DNA from: Streptomyces sp. NRRL S-1022
Lineage (GTDB): Bacteria > Actinomycetota > Actinomycetes > Streptomycetales > Streptomycetaceae
DNA length: 64,000 nucleotides
Direction: 5' to 3'
Assembly: GCF_000720135.1 (NCBI RefSeq)
Contig: NZ_JOIU01000015.1
Span: 124,001-188,000 of the forward strand
A program made the translations under genes and the position numbers. The notes under the pieces are model-generated. The model saw only the letters and a list, made by a program, of their open reading frames with translations. It made no database searches and was not told the DNA's origin. Positions 35,464 to 43,361 of the stretch are shown piece by piece (the first letter of the stretch is position 1; the number at the start of each line of letters is the position of its first letter).

Positions 35464-36513
35464 ATGACCCACAACACCCCGCTCTCCCCCCGCCCCCTGC
35501 GCCACCTCTCCGACGTCCACCGCCGCGTCCTGACGGCGGCCCAGCTGCGCGCCCACGGCGTGTCACCGGCCGAGCTGTCCGAGCAGTGCCGGGCCGGCGG
35601 CCCCTGGCGGGAGCTGCTCCCGAACGTGATCCTGCTGCACCCGGGGCCGCCCACCGGCGAGGAGCGGCTGCACGGGGCCCTGCTGTACGCGGCCCGCGCC
35701 GCCGAGCCGGCCGTCCCGGCCCAGCCGACCGCCGACAGCCCGCACCGGCCGCTGTACACCGACGCGGTGCTCACCGGCCTCGCCGCGCTGACCCTGCACG
35801 GCTTCTCGTCCACCCCACCGCCGGCCTCCGCGGACCACGTGGACGTCCTGGTCCCGCGCCCCCGCCGGCTGCGCTCCGCCGGCTACGTCCGCGTGCTGCG
35901 CACCCCGGCCCTGCCCACCCCGCAGACGGTGTCGGGCCTGCCGGTGGCCCCGGTGCCGCGGGCGCTGGCGGACGCGGTGGCCGAGCTGACGGACGCGGAG
36001 GCGGTACGCCGGCTGCTCACCGAGGCGGTGCGCGGCGGCCACTGCGAACCGGCGGCCGTGGTGCGCGAGCTGACCCTGGCGAAGCTGCTGCACCGCCCGC
36101 ACCTGGTGGACGCCGTGGACGCCCTGGTCGCCGAGGGCCGCTCGATCGCCGAGGACCGCCTGTACCGGATGGTCAGCGAGTACGGCCTGCCCGACCCGGT
36201 CTGGAACGTCGACCTGCGCCTGCCCGGCGGTCCGCACCTCGGCGGCCTGGACGCCTACTGGCCGGACCAGGCGGTCGCCCTGGAACTCGACACCCGCGCA
36301 CCCCGGCAGGGCCGGGGGCAGGACGACGACGCGCTGTGGTCGGAGTACGCCCGCAAGCGCGAGCACCTGGAGCGCCTCGGCATCACGGTCGTGCACATCA
36401 CGCCGAGGAAGCTCCGGCAGTCCCTGGAGCAGCAGGCGGCGGTGGTGCGGACGGCGCTGATGGCGTCCGGGGACCGCGATCCCGCCGCGTACGTCCTGGT
36501 GCTGCCCCGGTAG
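35464..36513 (+). CDS. AbiEi-antitoxin/DUF559-like protein of unknown function
   Basis: The 349-residue product looks two-domained. The first 100 residues contain a winged-helix-like segment with RRVLTAAQLRAHGVSPAEL and ELLPNVILLHPG, typical of AbiEi-type antitoxin N-termini. The C-terminal part has GLDAYWPDQAVALELDT and later EYARKREHLERLGITVVHIT, the pattern of a PD-(D/E)XK (DUF559/Vsr-like) nuclease fold. Proteins of this type are widespread orphans in actinobacteria. No toxin gene is adjacent, so antitoxin function is not implied. Confidence 0.65.
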   Translation: MTHNTPLSPRPLRHLSDVHRRVLTAAQLRAHGVSPAELSEQCRAGGPWRELLPNVILLHPGPPTGEERLHGALLYAARAAEPAVPAQPTADSPHRPLYTDAVLTGLAALTLHGFSSTPPPASADHVDVLVPRPRRLRSAGYVRVLRTPALPTPQTVSGLPVAPVPRALADAVAELTDAEAVRRLLTEAVRGGHCEPAAVVRELTLAKLLHRPHLVDAVDALVAEGRSIAEDRLYRMVSEYGLPDPVWNVDLRLPGGPHLGGLDAYWPDQAVALELDTRAPRQGRGQDDDALWSEYARKREHLERLGITVVHITPRKLRQSLEQQAAVVRTALMASGDRDPAAYVLVLPR

Positions 36514-36563
36514 TGACGGACCGGGGTGACGCCGGGAGGGGCCGAGGGCCCTTGAGGAGGGGA

Positions 36564-36603
36564 GAGGAGGGGCCGCCGGGCCGGACGCCGGCGGCCCCTC
36601 CTC
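36564..36603 (+). terminator. Terminator hairpin
   Basis: A perfect 16-bp stem (36564-36579 with 36588-36603) with an 8-base loop lies 50 bases after the preceding stop. Confidence 0.85.
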
Positions 36604-36734
36604 GTGCGTGCGCGCCGCCGCCCCCTCATGCGCGGCGCCGTCCGTCCACTTCTGCTGCGCCGGGCGGGTGAGGGTTCACCGGAACGGACGAGCTGGGCGG
36701 GCGGGCGGGGAGCCGGCCGCGGTACAGGAGAGTC

Positions 36735-37547
36735 ATGAGACACCCCCGGATAGCGGCAGGCGCGTGCTCCCTCCTCCTCGCGGCCGCCTGCGCGTTCGCC
36801 GATCCCGCGACGGCACAGGTGGCACCCCGTAGCGTGGCCGGCGGCTACGTGGCCCTCGGCGACTCCTACTCCTCCGGTGCCGGAGCCGGCGACTACCTGG
36901 CCTCCGGCAAGGAGTGCAAGCGCAGCAGCCGGGCCTTCCCCGTGCTGTGGGCCGAGGCCCACGCGCCGGCGTCCTTCACCTTCGCCGCGTGCAACGGCGC
37001 CGGCGCCGACGACGTCCTGACCGACCAGCTCGGCCATCTCAGCCCGCGCACCGGACTGGTCACGCTCACCGTGGGCGGCAGCGACACGGGATTCGTCTCC
37101 GTCATCGCGAGATGCGCGCTGGGCGGTGCCCAAGGGTGCCTGTCCGCCGTCTCCGGGGCCCGCACCACGATGGACGGGTCCCTCTCCGGCAACCTCGACC
37201 GGCTCTACTCGGCCATCCGCGACCGGGCTCCCGCAGCCCGTGTGGTGGTGCTCGGCTACCCGCGCCTCTACCACCTCCAGGGTGCCTGCGCGCTGGGCCT
37301 GCCGGACGGCGAACGGGCCGCCCTGAACGACGCCGTGGACCACCTCAACGCCGTCATCGCCCAGCGCGCCACCGCCCACGGCTTCACCTTCGCCGACGTC
37401 ACCACCGCCTTCGCCGGGCACGAGATCTGCTCGTCCCGGCCCTGGCTGCACGGTGTCGACGTGCTGGCGATCACCGAGTCCTACCACCCGACGGCACCGG
37501 GACAGTCCCTCGGCTACCTGCCGGTGCTCACCCGGGTCTCGGGGTGA
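36735..37547 (+). CDS. Secreted SGNH/GDSL-family esterase or lipase
   Basis: A secreted hydrolase of 270 residues. A Sec signal peptide covers about the first 28 residues. The nucleophile motif is ALGDSYSSGAGAGDY, the oxyanion region TVGGSDTGF, and the catalytic histidine lies in ESYHPTAPGQ. Six cysteines in the mature part suggest three disulfides, as in Streptomyces GDSL lipases. Its 3' end overlaps the convergent serine hydrolase by 34 bases. Confidence 0.9.
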   Translation: MRHPRIAAGACSLLLAAACAFADPATAQVAPRSVAGGYVALGDSYSSGAGAGDYLASGKECKRSSRAFPVLWAEAHAPASFTFAACNGAGADDVLTDQLGHLSPRTGLVTLTVGGSDTGFVSVIARCALGGAQGCLSAVSGARTTMDGSLSGNLDRLYSAIRDRAPAARVVVLGYPRLYHLQGACALGLPDGERAALNDAVDHLNAVIAQRATAHGFTFADVTTAFAGHEICSSRPWLHGVDVLAITESYHPTAPGQSLGYLPVLTRVSG

Positions 37548-38686
37548 GACGCCGGCGGGCAGAACTCCTTCTCGACCACGGCCGAGGTGTCCCCGGCCCA
37601 GTCCCCGTTGAGGTTGACCGCCAGGGAGTGCCGGCCGTCCGCCGTCGTCTGCGCCTCGGACACCGAGCCGTGGATCCCGCCGGTGTGGCCCCAGACGTGC
37701 ACTCCGCAGGCCAGCCGGGTGTCCATGAGGCCGAGGCCGTAGCGGATGCCGGGCGCGATCCCGGTGGCCACCGTGGTCTTCATCTCCTCCAGCTGCCGCG
37801 GCGGCAGCAGCTCGCCGCGCAGCAGGGCGCCGTAGAAGCGGGACAGGTCGGCGGAGTCGGAGATCATCTCGCCGGCGGAGGAGGCCAGGGACGGGTTGAG
37901 CTCCGTGACGTCGTACGCCGGGCCGCCGGGGACCGCGAACGTCGAGTACGCCCTGCTGCTCGGCCGCGGCAGGGTGGTGCGGGTGCCGGGCACGGAGGTG
38001 GCCCCCAGATGCAGCGGGGCGGTGATCCGGCGGGTGATCTCGGTGCCGTACGGGTGGCCCGTCACCTTCTCGATCACCATGCCGGCGACCACGTAGTTGG
38101 TGTTGGAGTACCGCCAGGAGGTGCCCGGCGCGAAGTCCGGCTCGTGCCGCAGCGCGAGGCCGAGCAGGTGCCGCGGGGTGAGGGTGTCGTAGCGGTGCTC
38201 GGAGAAGCCGGCCTCGGTGAAGTAGTCGCGGCTGAACTCCGGGTCGGCGAGGTAGTCGTGGATGCCGCTGGTGTGGTTCAGCAGCTGCCGCAGGGTGATC
38301 TCGCGGCCGTCGTGGCCGTGGCCGCGGATCACGCCCGGCAGCCACCGTTCCACCGTGTCGTCCAGGGAGAGCCGGCCCTCCGCCTCCAGCTGGAGCAGGA
38401 CGGTGGCGACGAAGGTCTTGGTGATGCTGGCGACGCGGTAGTGGTCGGCGGCCGAACGCGCTCTGCCCGTGCGGGTGTCGCCCACGCCGGCCGTGGCGGA
38501 CCAGGTGCCGTGGCCGTCGCGCGCGGTGGCGGTGGCGCCGGGTGCGCCGGCCGCGACGGCCGCCGCGAGGGCCTCGCGGGTCGCGGTGTGCCCGGGGGAC
38601 GCGGGTCCGGCCGCGACGGCCGGGCCCGCGAGGGCCGCCGAGAGGAGCAGGGCGGTGGTGGCCGCCAGAGCCGTGCGTACGCGCAT
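37514..38686 (-). CDS. Secreted serine hydrolase, class C beta-lactamase/D-Ala-D-Ala carboxypeptidase family
   Basis: A penicillin-recognising-type hydrolase of 390 residues with a clear Sec signal peptide ending AVAA near residue 26. The active-site triads are SITK near residue 88, YSN near 193 and HTGG near 340. Members act as D-aminopeptidases, carboxypeptidases or esterases; resistance is not implied. Its last 34 bases are shared with the convergent lipase gene, so each encodes the other's C-terminus on the opposite strand. Confidence 0.9.
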   Translation of the reverse strand: MRVRTALAATTALLLSAALAGPAVAAGPASPGHTATREALAAAVAAGAPGATATARDGHGTWSATAGVGDTRTGRARSAADHYRVASITKTFVATVLLQLEAEGRLSLDDTVERWLPGVIRGHGHDGREITLRQLLNHTSGIHDYLADPEFSRDYFTEAGFSEHRYDTLTPRHLLGLALRHEPDFAPGTSWRYSNTNYVVAGMVIEKVTGHPYGTEITRRITAPLHLGATSVPGTRTTLPRPSSRAYSTFAVPGGPAYDVTELNPSLASSAGEMISDSADLSRFYGALLRGELLPPRQLEEMKTTVATGIAPGIRYGLGLMDTRLACGVHVWGHTGGIHGSVSEAQTTADGRHSLAVNLNGDWAGDTSAVVEKEFCPPASHPETRVSTGR

Positions 38687-38780
38687 GTCTTCCCCAACCT
38701 GTGGTGTGCGGTGCGGTCGGGGGGAGGGACTCGGGAGGGTTGTGCGAAGGTTGCCCCGGTGTAGGCCGGTTGAGTGACTT

Positions 38781-40532
38781 TCAGCTCTTCTTCAGCACCA
38801 GCTCGGTGTTCCGGTCGGCCGCGGTGCCGGCGAGGGTCGTACCGGCGCCGGGGGCGTTGTAGGACAGCTCGCGGTAGAGGGCGGCGAGGCCGGTCTGGGA
38901 GAGGTCGGCGTAGTCGGTGCGGTGCGGGGCCGCGGACTCGATCAGGGTGGTGAACAGGGAGACGGTGCCGTCCTTGTTGTCGACCAGCTCGATGATCCGG
39001 GCGAGCTGCGGGTAGTCGACGTGCGAGGCGGTGGAGATCTCCCAGAAGGAGCGTCCGCCGGAAGCCCGGTGCGGGGTGATGACGTTCTTGTGGATGTGGC
39101 CGTTCACCCAGGCCAGCACGTTGGCGTGGGCGGACAGCACGGAGATCACCTCGGCGCCGTCGTGCCGCTTCTCCCCCGGGCGGGCCGGGTCGGGCCGGGT
39201 GTTGGTCATGGTCCTGCTGGTGTGGTGGCTGAAGACGACGGCGTAGGAGTCCTTGTTGTCCTTCAGCGTCCTGTCGAGCCACTTCAGCTGGGCGGTGCCG
39301 ACGGACCCCTCGTAGTGGCCGCCGGCGTCGGTGGTGTCGAGGCTGATGCCGATGACGTCGTCGGAGATGCGGAAGGCGTAGTACTGGGTGCCCGCGTCCA
39401 GGTTCGCCGACGAGTAGCCGTGGCCGACCGGGCCGTGCCCCTGGTGGGCGGGGTCGAGGTGGGCCTTGAGGTAGTCGGCCTGGGTGTACGGGGCGCGCTT
39501 CTCGTCCGGCGTGACCGAGCGCATCGAACGGGCGTGGGCCTTGAGGAAGTCGCGGTAGCCGGCGCCCTTGGGGTCCTTGGCGTTCTTGATGGCGTCCTGG
39601 AGCTTCCCGGCGTCGGCGGCGGAGACGCTCATCAGCTTCTTCCCGCCGATGGCCGCCTCGGCGAGGTAGGGGTCGGCGTGGGAGCCGTAGCAGCCGAGCG
39701 GGAGGGCGTCGTGGTTGCCGACGGTGGAGTACCAGGGCAGGGCGAGCCCGGGGCTGCGCACCTCGCGGATCGCGGCGGCCAGGAACTTCTCCAGGTGGGG
39801 GAAGCCGAGTGCCTTGTCGTGGTCGCGGGTGGCGGAGCCGGGCTGCCAGTACAGCTTCAGCCCGCTGTTCTGCACGCCCTCGTAGTGCCCGGGGGCACCG
39901 GAGTCCGGGGTGATCCGGCCGCCGCTCATCACCTTCATGAACCACTCCAGTTCGGAGTGGGCGTTGTTGTCGGTGTTGTCGCCGGTCGTCATCACGAAGT
40001 GCAGCGGGGCACCGGTGACGGGCGCGCCGCGCAGCGCGTTGACCCGCTCCACGAGGGAGATCGCGCCGGGCACGGTCAGCGCCTCGTGCGGGCGCCAGGC
40101 GTGCACGTCGCGGGAGCGCAGGTACTCCAGGCGCAGCGGGTGCTGGACGTCCATCAGGTGCAGGTCGGTGAACTGCACGAACGCGGCGAGGGTCGTACGG
40201 CGGCCGGCCCGGCCCGACTTGGGCGCGGCCAGCTCGTCGCGTACGACCCGCTTCCAGCCGGGCCCGTCGCCGAGGCGGCGGTAGCCGGAGCCGCCCCGCG
40301 GGGCGGCGACGGAGGCGAGGGTGGTGCCCTTGGTGTAGGGGGCGAGCGGGGCCGCGGCGGGGGCCTGCCGGGACCGGGCGACCGGTGCCTCGGCGGTGGT
40401 GGCGGCCTGGCTGTCGGTGGGACGCAGGGCGTAGCCGACGCCCGCGGAGAGCGAGACGGCTCCGGCGGCGGCGAGGACGGTACGGCGGTTGACCCCCGGA
40501 ACGGAGGCGGTGACAGAGCGTATGCGCGACAT
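38781..40532 (-). CDS. Tat-exported metallophosphoesterase
   Basis: A 583-residue calcineurin-like phosphoesterase. The N-terminus has the twin-arginine motif NRRTVLAAAG at residues 15-24 followed by a hydrophobic stretch, indicating Tat export. Metal-binding motifs are FTDLHLMD, TTGDNTD, VGNHDA and NGHIHKN. It matches the TIGR03767-type actinobacterial group by length and motif order. The ATG at 40532 has GGGGAG upstream. Substrate unknown. Confidence 0.88.
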   Translation of the reverse strand: MSRIRSVTASVPGVNRRTVLAAAGAVSLSAGVGYALRPTDSQAATTAEAPVARSRQAPAAAPLAPYTKGTTLASVAAPRGGSGYRRLGDGPGWKRVVRDELAAPKSGRAGRRTTLAAFVQFTDLHLMDVQHPLRLEYLRSRDVHAWRPHEALTVPGAISLVERVNALRGAPVTGAPLHFVMTTGDNTDNNAHSELEWFMKVMSGGRITPDSGAPGHYEGVQNSGLKLYWQPGSATRDHDKALGFPHLEKFLAAAIREVRSPGLALPWYSTVGNHDALPLGCYGSHADPYLAEAAIGGKKLMSVSAADAGKLQDAIKNAKDPKGAGYRDFLKAHARSMRSVTPDEKRAPYTQADYLKAHLDPAHQGHGPVGHGYSSANLDAGTQYYAFRISDDVIGISLDTTDAGGHYEGSVGTAQLKWLDRTLKDNKDSYAVVFSHHTSRTMTNTRPDPARPGEKRHDGAEVISVLSAHANVLAWVNGHIHKNVITPHRASGGRSFWEISTASHVDYPQLARIIELVDNKDGTVSLFTTLIESAAPHRTDYADLSQTGLAALYRELSYNAPGAGTTLAGTAADRNTELVLKKS

Positions 40533-40732
40533 GGCGCGATCTCCCCGAGTGCGAACGCGTCGGCAGTGGTCGCGGGGCGTCGCGGACGCGAACGTCCCGC
40601 TCACTGTGGATCGTTGGCAGCGGGGATGGCCGGTGCGTGAACGCGGCGGCAACGCGCAGCGCCGATCACCGTACGTGGATCACGGGGTACCGGGCGCGGT
40701 CACGGAGTGGATCGCGGCCGGCCCGGGCCCGG

Positions 40733-41215
40733 TCACTCCTCGTTCATCTGCCGGGGTACGGGCCGGTCCGCCAGGCGTCCGTGCGGCGGGCGCTCGCGCC
40801 ACAGCCGCAGCGCGGTGTCGACCAGCCGGATGCGGGTCAGTCCGGGTACGGCGGCCAGGTCGTGCCAGGCGGCGAAGTCGGTGGAACCGCCCACCTCGTA
40901 CCGGAGTTCACCGCCGGTGATCTCGGCCTCGTAGACGATCCGCACCCCGTGGTGGTCGGTACGGCGCGGTGGGCGCCCGCTGGGGAAGACATGACGGGAG
41001 GAGTCGATGCCGAGGAGACCGGTCACCTCGATGCGGTAACCGGTCTCCTCGGTGACCTCGCGGCGGACGGTGTCGTACGGGTCCTCGCCGTGCTCCATGC
41101 CGCCGCCGGGCAGCACCCACTCGGGCGTGCCGTCGGCCGCCGGCGAGCGGGCGAGCAGGAGCTGTCCGTCACGGACGCACACGGCGTAGGCCGCCACCCT
41201 CAAGTTCCGTCGCAT
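40733..41215 (-). CDS. NUDIX hydrolase
   Basis: A 160-residue nucleoside-diphosphate-linked-X hydrolase with a full Nudix box beginning GGGMEHGEDPYDTVRREV and ending TEETGY. Substrate not determinable. It is the last gene of a VOC-PPOX-NUDIX operon, 9 bases after the PPOX gene. Confidence 0.9.
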   Translation of the reverse strand: MRRNLRVAAYAVCVRDGQLLLARSPAADGTPEWVLPGGGMEHGEDPYDTVRREVTEETGYRIEVTGLLGIDSSRHVFPSGRPPRRTDHHGVRIVYEAEITGGELRYEVGGSTDFAAWHDLAAVPGLTRIRLVDTALRLWRERPPHGRLADRPVPRQMNEE

Positions 41216-41224
41216 GGACGGACG

Positions 41225-42091
41225 TTAACGCGCCGGATCCGGGTTGGCGGGCGAATATTCCGGTGCCGACCAGCGCAGGGGCAGGGCGGCCGGGGTCCAC
41301 CGGGCCTCGGCGAGGGTGAAGCGGACGGTACGGGTGCCGTCCGGGCCGAACCCGGTGCGGGCCTCGCCGGTGAGCTGCAGGGTGGTGCCCGTCTCCCAGT
41401 CGAGGAAGAGCAGGCCGGCGCGGGGGTCGGCGTGCAGGTTGCCCAGGCTGAGGAACATGGCGTTGCCGGCGTAGTCCGGCCAGGTCAGCTCGTGCGGTGA
41501 GGTGACCCGGACGAAGCCGGGGTTGCCGCCGCGGTGGCCGGCGTCGGCGCCGGCGCGGTGCACGGTGGCGAGGAAGAAGGTGTCGGCCGCGCCGATGAAG
41601 TCCGCCTCCTCGGTGCCGAATCGCGTGAGGCGGCGGGGAGTGCCGGGGGCGCGGTCGACCGTCTCGTACGTCTCCCTCCGCTGGATGTACTTCGGGCAGT
41701 TGGCGAAGACCTGGTCCGCGTCCACGGTGAAGCCCTCCGGCGTGGGGTGCAGGCGGCCGTTGAGGCGCATGCGGCGGCGGGTCCGGGGGTCCAGGGCGAG
41801 GGTGCCGACGGGCCGGCCGCGCAGCCGTGCCCCCAGCGGGTCGGCGGTGTGCACGGACATCCGCCGGGGGTCCGCCGCCCGCATGAAGCCCGGTGCTCCG
41901 GTGAGCGCCGACGCCCACACCCTTCCCGTCCCCGGGTCCGCCGCGGCCACGATCAGCAGGGGCTGCTGCTCCAGGAAGGCCGCCGCGACCGGCTTGATCG
42001 TCTGCCCCAGGGAGCGGCCCACGTGGTCGGCGCGGTCGCGGACCCCGGCCCGGTCCTGCACGGCCCGCGATCCCGCGTGGTACACGCCCAT
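41225..42091 (-). CDS. Pyridoxamine 5'-phosphate oxidase-family flavoprotein
   Basis: A 288-residue protein with a split-barrel FMN-binding fold, including FLATVHRAG, FVRVTSPHELTWPDYAGNAMFLSLGNL and RAGLLFLDWETG. This is the FAD/FMN or F420-binding family often annotated PPOX, not the PLP biosynthesis enzyme itself. It begins two bases after the VOC stop and is followed closely by the NUDIX gene, so the three are cotranscribed. Confidence 0.85.
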   Translation of the reverse strand: MGVYHAGSRAVQDRAGVRDRADHVGRSLGQTIKPVAAAFLEQQPLLIVAAADPGTGRVWASALTGAPGFMRAADPRRMSVHTADPLGARLRGRPVGTLALDPRTRRRMRLNGRLHPTPEGFTVDADQVFANCPKYIQRRETYETVDRAPGTPRRLTRFGTEEADFIGAADTFFLATVHRAGADAGHRGGNPGFVRVTSPHELTWPDYAGNAMFLSLGNLHADPRAGLLFLDWETGTTLQLTGEARTGFGPDGTRTVRFTLAEARWTPAALPLRWSAPEYSPANPDPAR

Positions 42092-42093
42092 GG

Positions 42094-42540
42094 CTAGAAG
42101 AAACCGCAGGTCGGGGCGGAAGCGTGCGGGGCGGGGGCGTTCTCGGCGCCGTGCGGGACGGAGATCTCCAGGCGGGTGCCGTCCGGGTCGTGGAAGAAGA
42201 TGCCGCCGGAGGCCGAGCCCTCCCGGTGGGCGACCACGCCCTCGTGGGCGAACTCCACTCCGGCGGCCCTGAGCGCCGTCTCGTACTCCCGGACCCGGTC
42301 GAGGGAGCCGGCGGTGAAGGCGAGGTGGTGCAGTCCGGCCCGGCCGCCGTCGTACGACCCCTGCGCCTGCTGCCAGAGGGTGAGGACGGGCCGGTCGCCG
42401 CCGGTGCCGAGGAACGCGTAGCGCCGGCCGTCCTCCTTGCCCTCGGTGAGCAGGGCGAAGCCGAGGACGTCCCGGTAGAAGGCGAGCGAGCGGTCGAGGT
42501 CGGTGACGTTCAGGCCGGTGTGGCCGGTGCTCAAGGTCAT
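42094..42540 (-). CDS. VOC-superfamily (glyoxalase/dioxygenase-like) protein
   Basis: A 148-residue protein with two beta-alpha-beta-beta-beta modules: TGHTGLNVTDLDRSLAFYRD at the start with a metal-ligand histidine, and LHHLAFTAGSLDRV plus FFHDPDGTRLEIS in the second half. Function could be glyoxalase, dioxygenase or resistance-type binding. AAGGGA lies before the ATG. It heads the three-gene operon and is divergent from the CGNR regulator, which probably controls it. Confidence 0.87.
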   Translation of the reverse strand: MTLSTGHTGLNVTDLDRSLAFYRDVLGFALLTEGKEDGRRYAFLGTGGDRPVLTLWQQAQGSYDGGRAGLHHLAFTAGSLDRVREYETALRAAGVEFAHEGVVAHREGSASGGIFFHDPDGTRLEISVPHGAENAPAPHASAPTCGFF

Positions 42541-42573
42541 GGCTGTCCCTTCGGCGTGCCCTTGCCGGGCATC

Positions 42574-42648
42574 TCTAACCTTCTTAATCCACGTTAGACG
42601 GTTAGCCTCGGACGGGTCAACCGGTCACGTACGCTTGAGTGGTTAGCC
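42574..42648. promoter_or_regulatory. Candidate operators with TTAG repeats in the VOC/CGNR divergent promoter
   Basis: TCTAAC (42574-42579) and GTTAGA (42593-42598) form an inverted pair. GGTTAGCC then occurs as a direct repeat at 42600-42607 and 42641-42648. All lie in the 123-base gap between the two divergent genes, and the last copy sits next to the CGNR ribosome site, a layout suited to autorepression. Confidence 0.5.
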
Positions 42649-42663
42649 GAGGAGGAGTGCCCG

Positions 42664-43206
42664 ATGTCCACCGCCCGCGATCCCCGCCCCCTCACCGGTG
42701 AGCCGCTCGCGCTCGACCTGCTCAACACCCGGTGGAACCGGGAGGGCGTCATCCAGGACCTGCTCGCGGACACCGACGGGCTGGCGGTGTGGCTCGCGGG
42801 CAACGGGCTGGCCGGGGACCATCCGGCCGGCGCGGAGGTGCTGCGCCACCTGCGCACCGCCCGGGATGCGGTCAAGGCCGCGGTGGACGGGTCGCCGCGG
42901 GAGGCGGCACCGCTCGTGGACGCCGTACTGGAGCACGGCCGCATCCGGGCCCGGCTCACCGCCGCCGGCCCGGCCGAGGAACCCGAGTTCGCCGACCCCG
43001 CCTGGGGTCCGGCCTGGCTCGCCGCCCGCAGTTACCTGGACCTGCTCACCCGGGCCCCGGAGCGGATCCGCACCTGCGCCGGCGGCGGCTGCGTCCTGTA
43101 CTTCCTCGACACCTCCCGGAACGGCACCCGCCGCTGGTGCTCGATGGCCGCGTGCGGCAACCGGGCCAAGGCGTCCCGGCATTACGCGCGTTCGAAGGAG
43201 AACTGA
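42664..43206 (+). CDS. CGNR zinc-finger transcriptional regulator
   Basis: A 180-residue protein of the ABATE/CGNR family. The N-terminus LALDLLNTRW is the stress-induced ABATE domain and the C-terminus carries the zinc finger CAGGGCVLYFLDTSRNGTRR...C...[20 protein letters not shown] lies before the ATG. It is divergent from the VOC operon and is the likely regulator of it. Confidence 0.9.
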   Translation: MSTARDPRPLTGEPLALDLLNTRWNREGVIQDLLADTDGLAVWLAGNGLAGDHPAGAEVLRHLRTARDAVKAAVDGSPREAAPLVDAVLEHGRIRARLTAAGPAEEPEFADPAWGPAWLAARSYLDLLTRAPERIRTCAGGGCVLYFLDTSRNGTRRWCSMAACGNRAKASRHYARSKEN

Positions 43207-43361
43207 CCGGAATCCGGGCCGAACCGGCACGGATCCGCTCGTATCCCATCGCGGGTTTTCCCCATACATTCATTTCGATTCGGTCAACGGTCACCAAAAT
43301 CCGGACCCCTGGGCCAGGCTGAGCGCTCTCGTCCGCTCGTTCCTTGACCTGAGGGATGCCG

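Noticed and set aside
35464..36513. Toxin-antitoxin locus based on the AbiEi-like N-terminus
   Set aside because: No AbiEii-type nucleotidyltransferase or other toxin is adjacent.
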